Positions 46,118-58,432 of a stretch of DNA of 64,000 nt are shown piece by piece; position 1 is the stretch's first letter; each line of letters opens with the position of its first letter. A program made the position numbers and the translations under genes. Below the pieces are notes generated by a model. That model was not told the DNA's origin. It saw nothing but the letters and a program-made list of their open reading frames with translations, and ran no database searches. This DNA comes from Hygrophila difformis (taxonomy: Eukaryota; Streptophyta; Magnoliopsida; Lamiales; Acanthaceae), in the NCBI GenBank assembly GCA_030278955.1, contig JAOANR010000004.1, positions 13,814,428 to 13,878,427 of the forward strand, read 5' to 3'.

Positions 46118-49100
46118 CTACATAGACACATCAGGATCTGTTGGATCCTGTTCTTGTCCATACCCATAACCTGCTTCCTTGAGCTCATCTTCTAGATTGT
46201 CCCATAAAGTATCCACGTTAGCATCTTCATCAAGATCCATGCCATCCAACACGCTGATATCATCAGGAATGATACCCAAAGCGCCGATCCCAACCTTAGG
46301 CTCCTCCAGGTTGGCTTCCATGGCGACCACTACTTTCTTGGGAGTAACTGCACCAAAGCTCACTAGTGCGGCCTCGTTGGTGGGTTGGGTCTCAGGTTGT
46401 GACTTCGCCTGCTCAGATTCATCCACGGTCTTACAATAGGCGAGAAACCCCTCTTAGCTGTCAGGTTCGCTCCCCAATTCACCGGTCTGGTAGGCCGCTA
46501 TTTAAGCGAAGTATCTGGTAAGCACCTTCATAATAGCCATCTCCCTCATACTGGATGTACCCGGCTCACCCATACGCTCAAACCTCTCCATGAATTTGTC
46601 TGCCTAAGACACGGTCACATTTTTGTCATTACTTGACTCGGCCAAGGCGACCGCTTTGCCTTTATCTTGGGAAGTTGGCGACTGAGTCCTAGTCCGAGGA
46701 GGTTCAGCCTCTGTGGCCTTAGGCTGAGGTGATGGCGGCTAACGTTCCGCCCACTGCAGTCTTTCCCACACTGGCCTCCTAGTGAAGGAAGATGGCGGCT
46801 AAGGTGTTCCTTCTGGCGCCTCATGTGACCTTCTCCTATCAATTTCTCGGCTTGGCTTAAGCCGTTCACGAACTGGCATGCGAGGTGGTATAGGTGAACT
46901 AGGCTTCCTAGTGGAATGCCTTCCCTCCGGATGTTGCAACCTCTCATGAATAGGTCTTCGTCGTTCGGAGGTTTCCCCTTGAGATCTGAAGTAGGTTGGT
47001 TGTATTGGCTTCCGAGGCCTAGATGATTCCAACTTATGAATCTGAGCCTCCCATTGCCGCATTTCCTCGGCATACCGCCTCTGAGCCCGTCTAAACTGGC
47101 TTCTGGTCATCGATGGCGGCTCCCTTGGAGCGGATCTATTTTCTGCCCGATTCCTCATCCACCTCTCAGCCTCAGCGGGGTGTTCAGGACGTTTCGTCAA
47201 AGTTGGTACTACCTGTACTCCAGGCATGTAGTCCCGAGTTACAGGCTAATGTCTTCCATTTTCACGGATCTCCAATGCAGGTTTCGGGATTTCAACCCTC
47301 AATGGAGGCTTCTGTTTCTTTTGGAATTCTCTCTCTTCAGCCTCGAGGACTTTCTTGAACTCCTCTTTGGACATATGTTTAAACTTAGGTTGCTTGCTAT
47401 ACAACTCCTTTTCTTTTTCAGCCTCGGATTCATCGGACAGCAAGTCTTCGTCTTGCTCGTTGATCTCAAAACATTCTCCTTCTCGATTAGTCCGGCTACT
47501 AGAGCCGCCCACCTCCGGATTTGGAATGATTCCGGAAGCACCAACGTGAAGCTGAGGGAACGGGTCTATATCCACCTTCATACCTGCAATTTTCAAACGT
47601 CCCCCTTTAATTTTATTCTGAATGGCACTTCTAAAACTCCTGCACTTAGTAATGCTATGAGTGTAAGAATTATGCCACTTACAAAATGATCGGCCTCGAA
47701 TGTCCTCGGCCGCTGGTAACTTCTGCCCCTCAGGCAGCTTAATCACCCCGTCTTTGAGTAAAGCATCGAACACTTGGTCCGCTCTGCTCATATCAAAGAG
47801 GTCTTCCTCAGGCCTGTACTTGGCCTTTTTCTGCTTTGGCAGCCTGAGAGCCGCACAAGTATGTGGCTTGGCTATGTGGACCAACTCCACCACAACCACC
47901 TCCACATGTTTGTCCTCTTCGTCACTGAATCTCACCTCCTCGAAGTGGACTCGACGCGTAGGACGCTTATCTTTCTGTTCCTCCAGGAATTTTTCCAGTC
48001 GGGCCGCTCTCTCGGCCAGCTGGGCTAGGTCGGTTGCATCCTGTACAATTAAATGCTCCTTTAGTTTATGCAACATATTAGCCACAGCTATGTTGGCTAT
48101 TTCCCTATCAGGGACTGCCATCGTGTATCGGCCCTTAAGCCATTGTAACCTGCTAATGAAAGTACTTGCCGTCTCATCGGCAAATTATTTTGCATTAGTT
48201 AAGTCTGCGAGGCTAACATGTGACAATGGTGTGTAAAACCTGTCATGGAAAGCTCGCTCCAAATCGGCCCAATTCTGGATTGAGTTAGGCCGCAGAGATG
48301 CATACCATGCGAAAGCAGGTCCAGTGAGGGACGATCTGAAGAGTTTCAACTTCAACCAGTCGTTAGTTGCCGCTTCCCCACATTGTGCAGTGAACCTGCC
48401 TACATGCTCCACAGTAGATTTGTCGTCATCCCCCGAAAATATGGAAATAGGCATTTTGAAGCCTCGTGGGTATGGCTGCATCGTATCTACCCAATCAGGG
48501 TAAGGCATCCTCTATGTAGGCCGCTCCATCGGCCTAAGTTGAATCCCGAAGTGTTGCTGCATCATGTCTGCAAGCAACTCGGGTGACACTGCTGGTGCCT
48601 GTGGAGGCGGCATCGCCACTGGGGGTGTAGTAGGAGCAATGGCGGCTTGTGGGGCAGTTTGTGGCGTCTGCCCCCAGGGATGTAGCGCCGGTGCTGGCGA
48701 GTAGTTAGCCATGTAGGGCGCCATTGGAACATTCGGCACAAGAGGTGCCGTTTGTCGTGGCGGTATACCAATGCCACCTTAGGCCGCTGTACAGCCTGGA
48801 GAAGCACTGGAGGCCACTAAATTGCCTGGTGCAGCGTAAATCGGCGCTGGAGGTGCCGCATATCCGAAATTCGGAATCGTAGGTGCAGCTGGAGTGAAGG
48901 CATACATAGTCCGATATTGAGGAGGGAACGGACTAGCCAGGCCCACGGACTCAGGGAGTGGTGGCTGACTAGGTGAGATTCCCCATACCCTCTGTTGGCC
49001 GCCTGACGGCCCTGGACATGGGAGACTAGGCGGCGCACTAGCGTCGTTGGCTGAAACGGTTACCTTTTGTTGAGTCCGCAAAGAATTGAAGCCTCTGTCA

Positions 49101-49228
49101 ATTTGATCGGCCATGGCAGGCCGCAAAACATCCATAAGGTGCCTCGTGAGTAGAGGCATGAACTCGGCCATCGATTCTGTCATCGATAGCCGCATCTGTT
49201 CCGTGAATGTGGGGGTTTGCATAATCAC
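46118..49228 (-). pseudogene. Gypsy gag region with in-frame stops
   Basis: Successive open pieces in one frame (49228-48779, 48739-48512, 48508-48185, 48121-47246, 47227-46799, 46426-46118). The N-terminus is Pro/Ala-rich. The retrotransposon gag core is at 48508-48185 (ISIFSGDDDKSTVEHVGRF, LFRSSLTGPAFAWYASL, ADLERAFHDRFY). 48121-47246 contains EIANIAVANMLHKLKEHLI and a Cys/His cluster (FCKWHNSYTHSITKC). Several breaks are single stop codons one C-to-T change away from Gln (for example near 48779 and 48509). Confidence 0.85.
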
Positions 49229-49403
49229 CTATTGTGGTTGTGAGGTGCTCGCCGTTTCAACGGCGTCCTCAGACAATGTTCTAACCAGCGTCTTCTTCTC
49301 TTGTAAAGACATTTCTTCAAACCTCTGTGTAAGATCACCCACTAATTTGCCGGATCTGAGACGCATAAACAAACTCTAAGCGGATATGATTTCTACTCGA
49401 GTC

Positions 49404-49421
49404 CCACTGGACGTGCCAATT
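49404..49421 (-). other. Gypsy primer-binding region
   Basis: Directly after the LTR end GTTAACA, the minus strand reads AATTGGCACGTCCAGTGGG. This is the position and general pattern (TGGCRCC..) of a gypsy primer site. The tRNA is not assigned. Confidence 0.55.
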
Positions 49422-49778
49422 TGTTAACCGTAGAAATTGCAGAGGAATAAAATCTCTTTTGATTGATGAACTTTGAAAGGTATTTACAAGAATTGCGGAT
49501 TAAAGAAAGGAAAATACAGGAAAGCTGTAAATTAATGAACTGCAGAACGAAAAGGAAAGAAATACAGAAAGCTTAAAAATATGAAATGCAGTTTCTCTGT
49601 GGAGTTGAAGGTATCTCTACTTGGAGGCCGCCTCTTGTACTTATAGTTCGACCCCTCATGTCGTGCTGCTTAGCTTCACCACAATGCCACGATCTCTTGA
49701 CTCCAACCGTCCGTCTCGTCTTCTTATGTAATGTGTGCATGCTATTTAAGGGGGTGTACTGTAAAGGCTCGGACAACA
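49422..49778 (-). repeat. Gypsy 5' LTR
   Basis: On the minus strand the LTR begins TGTTGTCCGAGCC and ends CTACGGTTAACA (TGTT..AACA), 357 bp. ACTATAAGTACAAG (about 49648-49635) could be the TATA box. The proposed outer end rests on the TG..CA ends only, because the partner LTR is missing. Confidence 0.7.
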
Positions 49779-49997
49779 AAACTACACTAGTCTCATTATC
49801 TCCACCGTTAATCTCATTCAAAATTAGATCAAATAGATCATATTAAAAATATGTACTGGTCGTAAAAGACTAGTACATGAACCAAACCGAAAAATGTTAT
49901 TCACCATATAGAATCACCTGGAAACCAGAAACCCCATAAGGAACTAGCTAAGTCCAAAATTATAAAAGAACAGTCACAGCACATCGGTAACTTATTA

Positions 49998-50187
49998 CTC
50001 CCTCCGTCCCACTCCAAATGTCTTACTTACTATTTCTGGATGTCCCGTTACAAATGTCTTCTTTCTATAAATAGAAATAATTTTCCCCTCCAACAACTAT
50101 GTGGACCCCATCATATACTCACAAACCAACTCTGCCTTAATTCCCGTGCCCAACAGTAACAAGACACTTGGGGTGGGACGGAGGGAG
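49998..50187. mobile_element. Stowaway MITE, intact ends
   Basis: Starts CTCCCTCCGTCCCACTCC and ends GGGTGGGACGGAGGGAG, flanked by TA on both sides. It lies in the 3' flank of the thiolase gene. Confidence 0.95.
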
Positions 50188-50411
50188 TATTATATATATT
50201 GACCACAAACCTGTGGCAGTTGCAATTTAAACATGCAAATCATGAATAATATTTATGTAAGGTTTTACAAGGGTCATACAGGTTATGGATGTTTTTGCCA
50301 AGTTCCAATCATCAGCCGTTCCAATCACCAGATTATATATATGTTCTTCAAATTTAAGTAGGCAACATATTATTTGACACGATTACTCTCAAACGCAACT
50401 GGTGGCCATGT

Positions 50412-50561
50412 TTATCGAGCATCTTTGGATAGGAAGTTTTGGGTTTCAACCTTCTTAGCATTCATTAGCTCGTCGCAGGAGTCTCCCCTTTCAAAGACAG
50501 CAGCCGCCCCCATTCCAGTGCCTGCAACACACAACACACAACACAACACACAATGATCACC

Positions 50562-50600
<39 letters not shown>

Positions 50601-53600
50601 GAGAGAGAGAGAGACCTATACACATGGACACAACACCAAATCGGCAATCTTTTCCACGACGCTTCATTTCATGCAGCAAAGTAGCAACACATCTAGCTCC
50701 TGTGAATGAAGGCCAATTAGAGGTTGAGATTGGGGGAATGGATTATTATGGTCTCCATATAATGGACTCATTAGCTTACAATAACAGATTATGCTATGGC
50801 TCAGGGTTAGGCTAAGGCTTCAACTGTAAAAACCCCATTTACCACTTCACTCAAATCACTGATGATCTTAATTGGTTTAGAATTATGAACAAAGCATTAA
50901 GTGGGTCTCTAGATTTCCCAAGCAAAACTAGGGGGGTGTATTGGATAGAGAGTCTATGAGATTTTTTTTGGAGTTTGAAAGTGTATTCAATTTAAACTTT
51001 AAAAAGTATTTAAAAATCTAAAGGTATTCAATACAGATTTTAAAAAGTCTTTAAAAATTTAGATGTATTTAATACAGATTTTAAAAAGTCTTAAAAAATT
51101 TTGAGGTATTCAACAGTCTATGGATTTTAATTCTTCACAGACTTTAATGGATTCTTTTAAAAATTATAACTATGCAAAATCTCTCCAAATTTCTACGGAT
51201 TTTGTCAAGTCAGTCAAACTCTACATAGAGTTTGCACAAAATCAACCAACTCTACGTGGAGTCCATAGACTTTCTAAATCAACCTACTTTTTAAAATCTA
51301 TAAAAATCTGAAACGAATACTCCCTGTAAGTCTCAGAATAAGATGTACTTTCACTTACTAGCTATTGATAAATAAACAGCTAGTATCAGGGTTTTCGATA
51401 CATTTTCTTATAACCTAATTTTCCATGGTTCAGATTCATTTTCGCCATTTCATGCATGCTAGAACCAACAATAAAGAATCCAGCATGCAACTGTTGAAAC
51501 AAGAATGTTCATAATCAGCATAAAAAAGCTGAAATGATTCTCACACAAGGAAATGACCATGTTGCTAGATAAGATTAATAAAGATGTCGGTTCTAATTAC
51601 AGAAAGTCAGAAACACAGGTACCTGTTGCACCCAATGGATGTCCAATGGCCATTGCACCCCCATTCACATTAATCTTCTCGGGATCAAGTTCAAGCTTCT
51701 TACGACAGTACACAAATTGTGAAGCAAATGCCTGCTCAGGAATATAATCCATGATGGAAATGTTGTAGCAGCATGAACATAATGAATGTATTTCAGTTAT
51801 CAAAATATTCACCTCATTAATCTCAAAAAGATCTATGTCCCCAAGTTCAAGGCCAGCAGCCTTAACTGCAGCAGGAATTGCTACTGCTGGACCGACTCCC
51901 ATGATTGCAGGATCAACACCAACTGCAGCAAAAGTCCTGCCCAAGCAGTAGAAAAGAGAGAACATATAGTTGTTAGGTATATATCATCTATCAATGCCTC
52001 AATTGCAATTAAGATATTATTTCGTCAGAATGCTTCAATGGGCTTGCTTGGATGCATAAATTTGAGCAAGGATTGAAAATTGACATACCAAATCCATTTT
52101 ATTTGTTGTCAAATGAGATGAATTTCAGTTCCATCTATAGAGCTACAGATGCAAAATGTTAGTCTAAACTAGATCCAGACCAAGGAATTTAGATCCAACA
52201 TATTTCAGATTCGAAGTATTTTAAATCCAGCTATAAACCATCCACAACTTCAAATCTTCTCAACAAAATTGAGCAGTTGAGGTGAAGGTTTCTTTATAAA
52301 TCTGAACCTAACTACAAGGTTCAATAACATATGACAAAAAATTCCAAAATGAATCAAGTACAGCATTAGCTATCAGTCAACCATAGATGCTCTGGAAGTA
52401 CAAAAAAATATATGATCACCAGTTCCAAAAGTTGGTAAAAAGATAGGGAATGGTTTGCCAATCTCTAGTTACTTGAAAATTGAAGAATCAAATCCATTTG
52501 AATACTAAGAGAAGGGGAACTTTTAAAAAAAAAAAAAAGAAAAAAAAAACTGAGCAAGGAAATCCAGATCCAGATCCAGATTTCTCAAGAAAACAGGGAT
52601 TTTTCAACCATAAGGACTGCGCTGAAAATTATTCACAAACCTAAATACTCCGAGGATGGGAAGTCCTTTCTGCAATGCCACACTTCTCTTCATGAGGAGC
52701 ACAGCTCCAGCACCATCACTTACCTGGCTTGAGTTCCCTTAAGGTATGGAAGGAAGAAAGAAAAAAAGAACAAAAAATGGGTGAGAATACCAGAATTTAT
52801 ACTTACAGAACATATTACAATGCAGCAGTAGCAATACTAATTACCAGCAGTGGTTGTGCCATCTTTCTTAAAAACTGCCTTCAGTTTGCCCAATTCTGCC
52901 ACTGATGCGTTTGGTCTTATTCCATCATCAACAGAGATTGTAACTTCCTTCTCGTCTCCAGATTTTGGGTCCACAATCTTTGTTTAAAAAACACCCGAAA
53001 ATTTAAGGATACAAATAACACCGGGAAAAAAGCAGAGTGCCAAATAAAATATCTCTATGAACTTTGAATACCTTAGTCTTCACCGGAATTATCTCATCCT
53101 TAAATCTACCTGACGCTGTGGCAGCAGCAGCTTTCTTATGCGACTCTACCTGAAAAGAAATATTAGAGGCATCAATGGTAGAATGGTTTAAACCTGAATC
53201 TACTGCTTTCGGGGAGATAAATTGAACTTACTGCTGCCTGATCTTGTTCCTGCCTAGTCACACCAAAACGATGTGCAACATTTTCTGATGTAATACCCAT
53301 TGGAAGAAGACAATCCTGAGCTTGGACCATAGTTTTGACCTGTAATGTGCAGTCTTCAACAGTTACTGGTGGAACTCTAAACTAAAAAATCTTTATAATA
53401 TACAAAAATCATGAAAAAAGATATTACCCTTGGGTTCACTGATCCATCCCAAGCCATGGGATTGGTAGTCATTGATTCCAAACCAGCCCCAATGCCTGAA
53501 TTAAACAAGTCAGTAAAATAAGAGAGGAAAAGAACAAATTCAAGCTATTTCGTTCAAGGCATATAATTGAACATGTGCATACCTATATCATAGAACCCGG

Positions 53601-55215
53601 CTTTGATAGCAGCAGCTACATCAGCTACAGCTTGAAGCCCAGATGAACATTGCCTATTCACGGTTCTAACGGGTACAGTTTCTGTGTTGATAACATTAGC
53701 ATAAAAGCTCATTATATCATGTACTATGTAGTTCTATAAAAGATGGAAAAACAAAAGGCATAGGAGGATATTCATGTACAAATGCATACCAGGGAAACCA
53801 GCATAGAAGGCAGCCATTCTACATTCACTAGCTCTTTGTGAGCCTGGTGCCAACACTGTGCCAACAACTATATCCCCAACTTCAATAGGATTTACATTCG
53901 TTTTCTCAATCAATGCCTGTAACAATGAATTACAAAACTATGTATATTGACTTCTTAATTTCAGGAAAATAAGAGATAACAGAGGTAGGATTGCAGCAAC
54001 AAACCCTGAGAACAGGAGCAAGTATGTCATCAGGATAGGTATCTTTGAAGCCACCCCTCTTCGACTTACAAAGAGCAGATCGATAAGCACTGGGTGTCAA
54101 AAAAGTATATAGCCATGAGAAAAATTAATCCAAACTAATGTTCACTGGGATAACATAGACATTATGATTAGATCACTTACGCCACTATAACCACATCATC
54201 ACCAAAGACAGAAGATCGCTGATATGCAGCACTGTCCCCAGCTGAACATATAGATGCCTGATTTTTTATTTTTTTATTTAAAAAAAAAGAATTAGATGGA
54301 ATGAAAGCAAACAACCATGGGCAAGAAGGAATCTGGTGATTCCAACATCACACATATTGCACTCAAAACAAGTGCACAATTGTCATTTGGCACGATCATA
54401 ATCATCACAATGTAACACACATAATATGCAGAGAGTAACTCCTTCACTAGATATGACACCCCTCCGAGTATGCTGAGACAAGGAAATCAGATCTATAGAA
54501 GTTATTAACATAAGCATAAGGCTTAATTTGTATAGAACGAATAGAGGCATTAATCCAATCACTAAACATCACACTTCAATTATAGCTTCTTTACACAGGA
54601 AAACACCCAGACATCAAACAACAGAAAGCCCATGTCCCATGGTTCAATTTCTACAATTATGGCCAGGATCAATTTAATACCAATCAAGTGCAGCTTAATA
54701 CTAAACATCCCGCTGAACTACGTACTTCTTTGAACGTTAAACTACTTTCTCCGCCAAAAGGGTCGCAGCAATTTTATTATTTAGCATCAATAACCGCACA
54801 AATGTGTGTAATAACAGTTTCGTATCAAACCATAACAGATTATCAAAGGAAAAACTAATCCAATCATCAAGAACCAAAGCATCATCATCCCCAAGCCAAC
54901 CACGAAATCATCAGAATAAAACCAATTTATCACCACAAACTTCCAAGCTCCAAGCTCACCACAATTACACCATACTAGATATTCGAAATCGAATTCCAAT
55001 TAAATCAATCAACAGGATCAAATAGCGTCCACAAAATCAACATCAGATCAATCAAATCGCATAAAATAGAAGCAGCACATAAAATCAAATCCGAATCAGA
55101 ATTAAAGAAAAATCTTCACCGAAATTGAAGAGTCAATATCCTCGAGAGTAGAAGAGGTGAAGGAGGGACGCAGGTGCTGGAGCAAAACCCTCTGCCTATC
55201 AACTGCTTTCTGCAT
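50412..55215 (-). CDS. KAT2: 3-ketoacyl-CoA thiolase, peroxisomal (KAT2/PED1-like), 14 exons
   Basis: Catalyses the thiolytic last step of peroxisomal fatty-acid beta-oxidation (3-ketoacyl-CoA plus CoA to acetyl-CoA plus a shortened acyl-CoA), which also serves jasmonate synthesis and seed-oil use. Exons on the minus strand: 55215-55120, 54257-54181, 54089-54005, 53916-53790, 53681-53583, 53495-53428, 53339-53232, 53149-53072, 52977-52845, 52737-52641, 51936-51813, 51731-51623, 50699-50616, 50521-50412. All have GT..AG borders and sum to 1395 bases (464 residues), close to the plant family length. The N-terminus has a classic PTS2 peroxisome signal, RQRVLLQHL (residues 7-15). Catalytic sites: Cys in NRQCSSGLQA (exon 5), His in AIGHPLGATG (exons 12-13), Cys in CIGTGMGAA (exons 13-14). 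Start is the first ATG downstream of a TATA box. It appears intact. The paralogue within the family (KAT1/2/5) is inferred. Confidence 0.96.
50565..50614. repeat. (GA)n microsatellite at the last thiolase donor site
   Basis: On the coding strand the intron begins GTCTCTCTCTCT directly after the exon end ATAG, so the CT repeat overlaps donor positions +3 onward and replaces the usual GTAAGT context. Confidence 0.92.
50932..51325. mobile_element. MITE in thiolase intron 12
   Basis: The left end GGGGGGTGTATTGGATAG and the inverse of the right end (CAGGGAGTATTCGTTTCAG) form a loose inverted repeat. Inside is a roughly 60-base motif repeated three times (GTATTCAATACAGATTTTAAAAAGTC-like, with variation). 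It is of PIF/Harbinger-like appearance and noncoding. Target duplication unclear. Confidence 0.6.
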
Positions 55216-55304
55216 ATCGGTCGGTTCTCTGTGTGTATCAAAAATTGAGATCTCCTAGGAGTACACGCCAGAAAGGTTGAAATCGGGGAGGCTGCCGCGC
55301 AGCC

Positions 55305-55312
55305 TTTATATA
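55305..55312 (-). promoter_or_regulatory. TATA box of the thiolase gene
   Basis: TATATAAA on the minus strand, 90 bases upstream of the ATG at 55215, followed by the GC-rich GGCTGCGCGGCAGCC. This is the spacing expected for a short 5' UTR. Confidence 0.7.
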
Positions 55313-55329
55313 CTGGCTCTCTACATAGG

Positions 55330-58300
55330 GAAATGTGCATTGGATAATCATCATATTTTATCAAAATTTTTGGATATATACGCTGTATTTTCTTTTCTTT
55401 CCTAAAATAATAAATAAATATAATAGTTCCTGTTCTGTGGGCAAAAAAAGACGTGCAAATATCTCTTGGTTCATTTCATTCTCACGGCCAATTTGAACAA
55501 GTGCTCAATGCGGGAATTGTTCACAGATGCATCAGTAAGTCTCAAAGGGAATTCATTCTTTTTCTGTGAGTTGGCAATTATATGTGACCTGAGGATAGGG
55601 TGCTACATTCAGCAAGTATTGCTGTCTGATGAAAAGTATTTAATGATGTTTGGGTTGTATAAAAATGCTATCACATACAAAGAACTCACCGGCACTTACA
55701 AAATAGTACTAATTCAACATTTCAGGACTCAAACCAAATCTAATGTATGCACCTTTCATTTCTTCGTTTTAGGGATATGATATAAGTTAGGGGTGTATAT
55801 GTTTGGATTTTAGGAGATGCTAATAACGTACTATGTTTCTACAGTATTTGTGACGAAAAATAAATGTACCGAGTGAACTTCAAAATGCATCAACATGGAT
55901 CTTAAAGGAACTTAACAGTTTAACCAAAACAATGACATAATTCTCACTGGCCTGTGATGATCAAATTGGTCGCGGAAAGGGTGGAACCTGATGAAGCTGA
56001 CTTTTATTTTGGGACAGAGAATGTTTTCTGATGTTTATGTTTGGTAAGTGATAGTATTTGAAGAGTCTGTCAGGCATACGATCATTTCAAGAGTATATTA
56101 GCAAAATACTACTATTCAACATAAATTCGGAGGTTTCTAATTTATACAAGGCATTCAATCTAAAATGGCGAGTAATGACATGCCCTACGGCTGGCACAAC
56201 TTTATATCTTTTTCAATTGGTGATGAACCCCTAACTATTTCTATTCTTTTCCTAATAATGTATTCTCCATAAATCAATGGTTCTCGGCTACAGTACAAAC
56301 ATAACACCGGGGAAGAATTTTTCAGTCCTATATTGGCAATTTAGTAGTGCTTATCCATGATTGAATTATACAGTGTCTGTTGCTCAAGCATATGATTTCT
56401 ATTGCTGAAATATGCTTCTCCTTCAAGTATTTATGTCATGACACTCGTCACAGCAGTCAGCAGGGCATCATGCCGTAGATTTAAGCAAAGTCATTTCTTC
56501 CACAAATACAATATCTCCACTATAAAAAACGATACACAAAAGGTAGACTTACAAACTCATAGCACAATCACATCAACACTCAAGACAAGTGCATTTTCAG
56601 AATATCAAAATACTATATGATACTGGACAGAAATAGCATCCATATACAAAAACCCATATCAAGAATCGACTGGAGTTTCAATATAGTTGAAAGCTGAGAA
56701 TGTGCAGAAAATGAGACAAAACCAGAGATAAATACAGTTAACTGCTGAACTTTTTTACAATGCTATTGTCACCATTACGGTGGATTCTTTTGAGAACAGA
56801 AAGTAATCACAAAGAACAGTTTGTCCTTTGTAATCGAGGACTCTTCTTGGGACAAACTCACAGCCCACTTTGTTCAACTTCAACATTTCATAATACTGAT
56901 AAATGGAACATTGGAACTACAAATATAACCTGCCATTTCAATTAAACTGAGATTGAACACATTACAGGAAACTAGCAAGCTCGTCTAATGAATTCAATCT
57001 GTACATGCTGCAACAAGCAAAATTACTGTCCATCATAAATACAAGAAAATACACTTTCTTCCTCACAAGTCATCAAGGTGTCAAAGCTTCTCCTAACATA
57101 ATAAATCAGGATCTGACAAAATAAATCAGGGTACCATTTCACCAATGACTTCCTAATTAGTGGCAATAATTACACTTTCAAGTTGGAACGAGATAAGAAG
57201 TTGAGAATCACTCATAAATATTTTTTTATCATACGTAGATTTTATGTATAGGTTTATTTTGAAGTTACTAAGTATATACAGCATAACTTGGGGTGATCTT
57301 GTTCTATATAGTCTGGCTCTTGTATCCCTAAAAATGTTATTCACTGTAACTGATGAAATAATCAGTAAGATTACTCTGACTACACAAAATACTATGGACA
57401 AGAAGACATTAATGTTACAATACAATCAAGAAATTTTACAAAGGTAAAGATGTTACAATAAAAGTTACAGAGTCAAAGCCACATGTTATACCACAAAACC
57501 ATATAATGCATGGCTAAAAGAATAAATAAATTAAAAAAATATAATTCTACATGGCAAATATAATCTGAATGACAATGCTTGTTCTCACCCTCAGTCTAGT
57601 GCAATCCATAAAATACCATAAGGCCATGTTGTCATGACTCATCAGCAAACTCAAGCTTTTCACGTATAAATCTGTGACCCTTGATCACTGCCACATCTTG
57701 GTGCAACAGGCTCTCAAGGTGCTAACTTTACTTCCTAGTCGGACAGTTGGTCAATTATGGTATTGTCCACACTTCTTCCAAACTTTCTCACTTGTATTTA
57801 CCTTCCACATCTTCATTTCTCCTTTTTGTTACTGGCAATTCATCCTGTCCATGAGTTGTTTTTAGGCATCCACCTTCCGGTGTTCTACCATCCATGCAGT
57901 AATCTCACATTCAAGGTGGAGGACCATGAATGACTTATGGACAGGATGAATCACGAATTAACTAGAAGGGTGAATGCAAATGTAGAAGGAAAAATACGAG
58001 CAAAATGTGAGAAGCGCTACTAAGGAACTAAACAAATAAAAAGAATCCAACTTGGCAGAACTTTGGCAATGGTTACGAGCTCTACAAGTATTTTATTTAT
58101 TTTCCTATGTTGCTGACCCTTCAGAAACATTACTAACACTGAGATGAATCAGTAAGCAAATAATATCACAGATCAGAAAATAAAATACAAGAAAGCACAC
58201 AATCCAATCCCAAAACAAGCAAAAAGGTCAACAACAATATAACGATGTATTAAGGCTACATAAGAAAAAGAAGAATAATTCATCATAGTCCATATTAAAA

Positions 58301-58420
58301 TCATCTTCCAGTATTCACAATATTCATTAATCCATCATACAAAAATTGTGACTATATTTATATTCCACAGATGAACAACATCTCAGCACATCTCCAAAAG
58401 CTATTACTGAAAGCAAAATC
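55330..58420. other. Intergenic DNA between the two genes, no gene seen
   Basis: AT-rich; no ORF with a recognisable domain, no MITE ends noticed. The part next to 58430 probably holds the 3' UTR of the YIP1-family gene. Confidence 0.55.
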
Positions 58421-58432
58421 CAATCTTGCACC

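Larger units (their letters stand above)
40870..49778 (-). mobile_element. Tat-like Ty3/gypsy retrotransposon, 3' LTR missing
   Basis: Minus-strand element with 5' LTR (49422-49778), primer-site region, gag, protease, reverse transcriptase, RNase H, a second RNase-H-like domain and integrase, then a reading frame on the opposite strand (40870-41815). Integrase after RNase H is the gypsy order. A second RNase H before integrase and an antisense ORF are Tat-lineage traits. There is no 3' LTR: at about 40860 the sequence runs into the gene-like exon. The coding part is nearly all in one minus-strand frame, broken by stop codons. Confidence 0.88.

Noticed and set aside
47036..48236. Long plus-strand ORFs opposite gypsy gag
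   Set aside because: Shadow frames; the minus strand carries the gag core, and codon patterns on the plus strand show no domain.
55466..55780. ORF of 104 codons upstream of the thiolase gene
   Set aside because: No recognisable domain and no splice or promoter context; AT-rich intergenic DNA.
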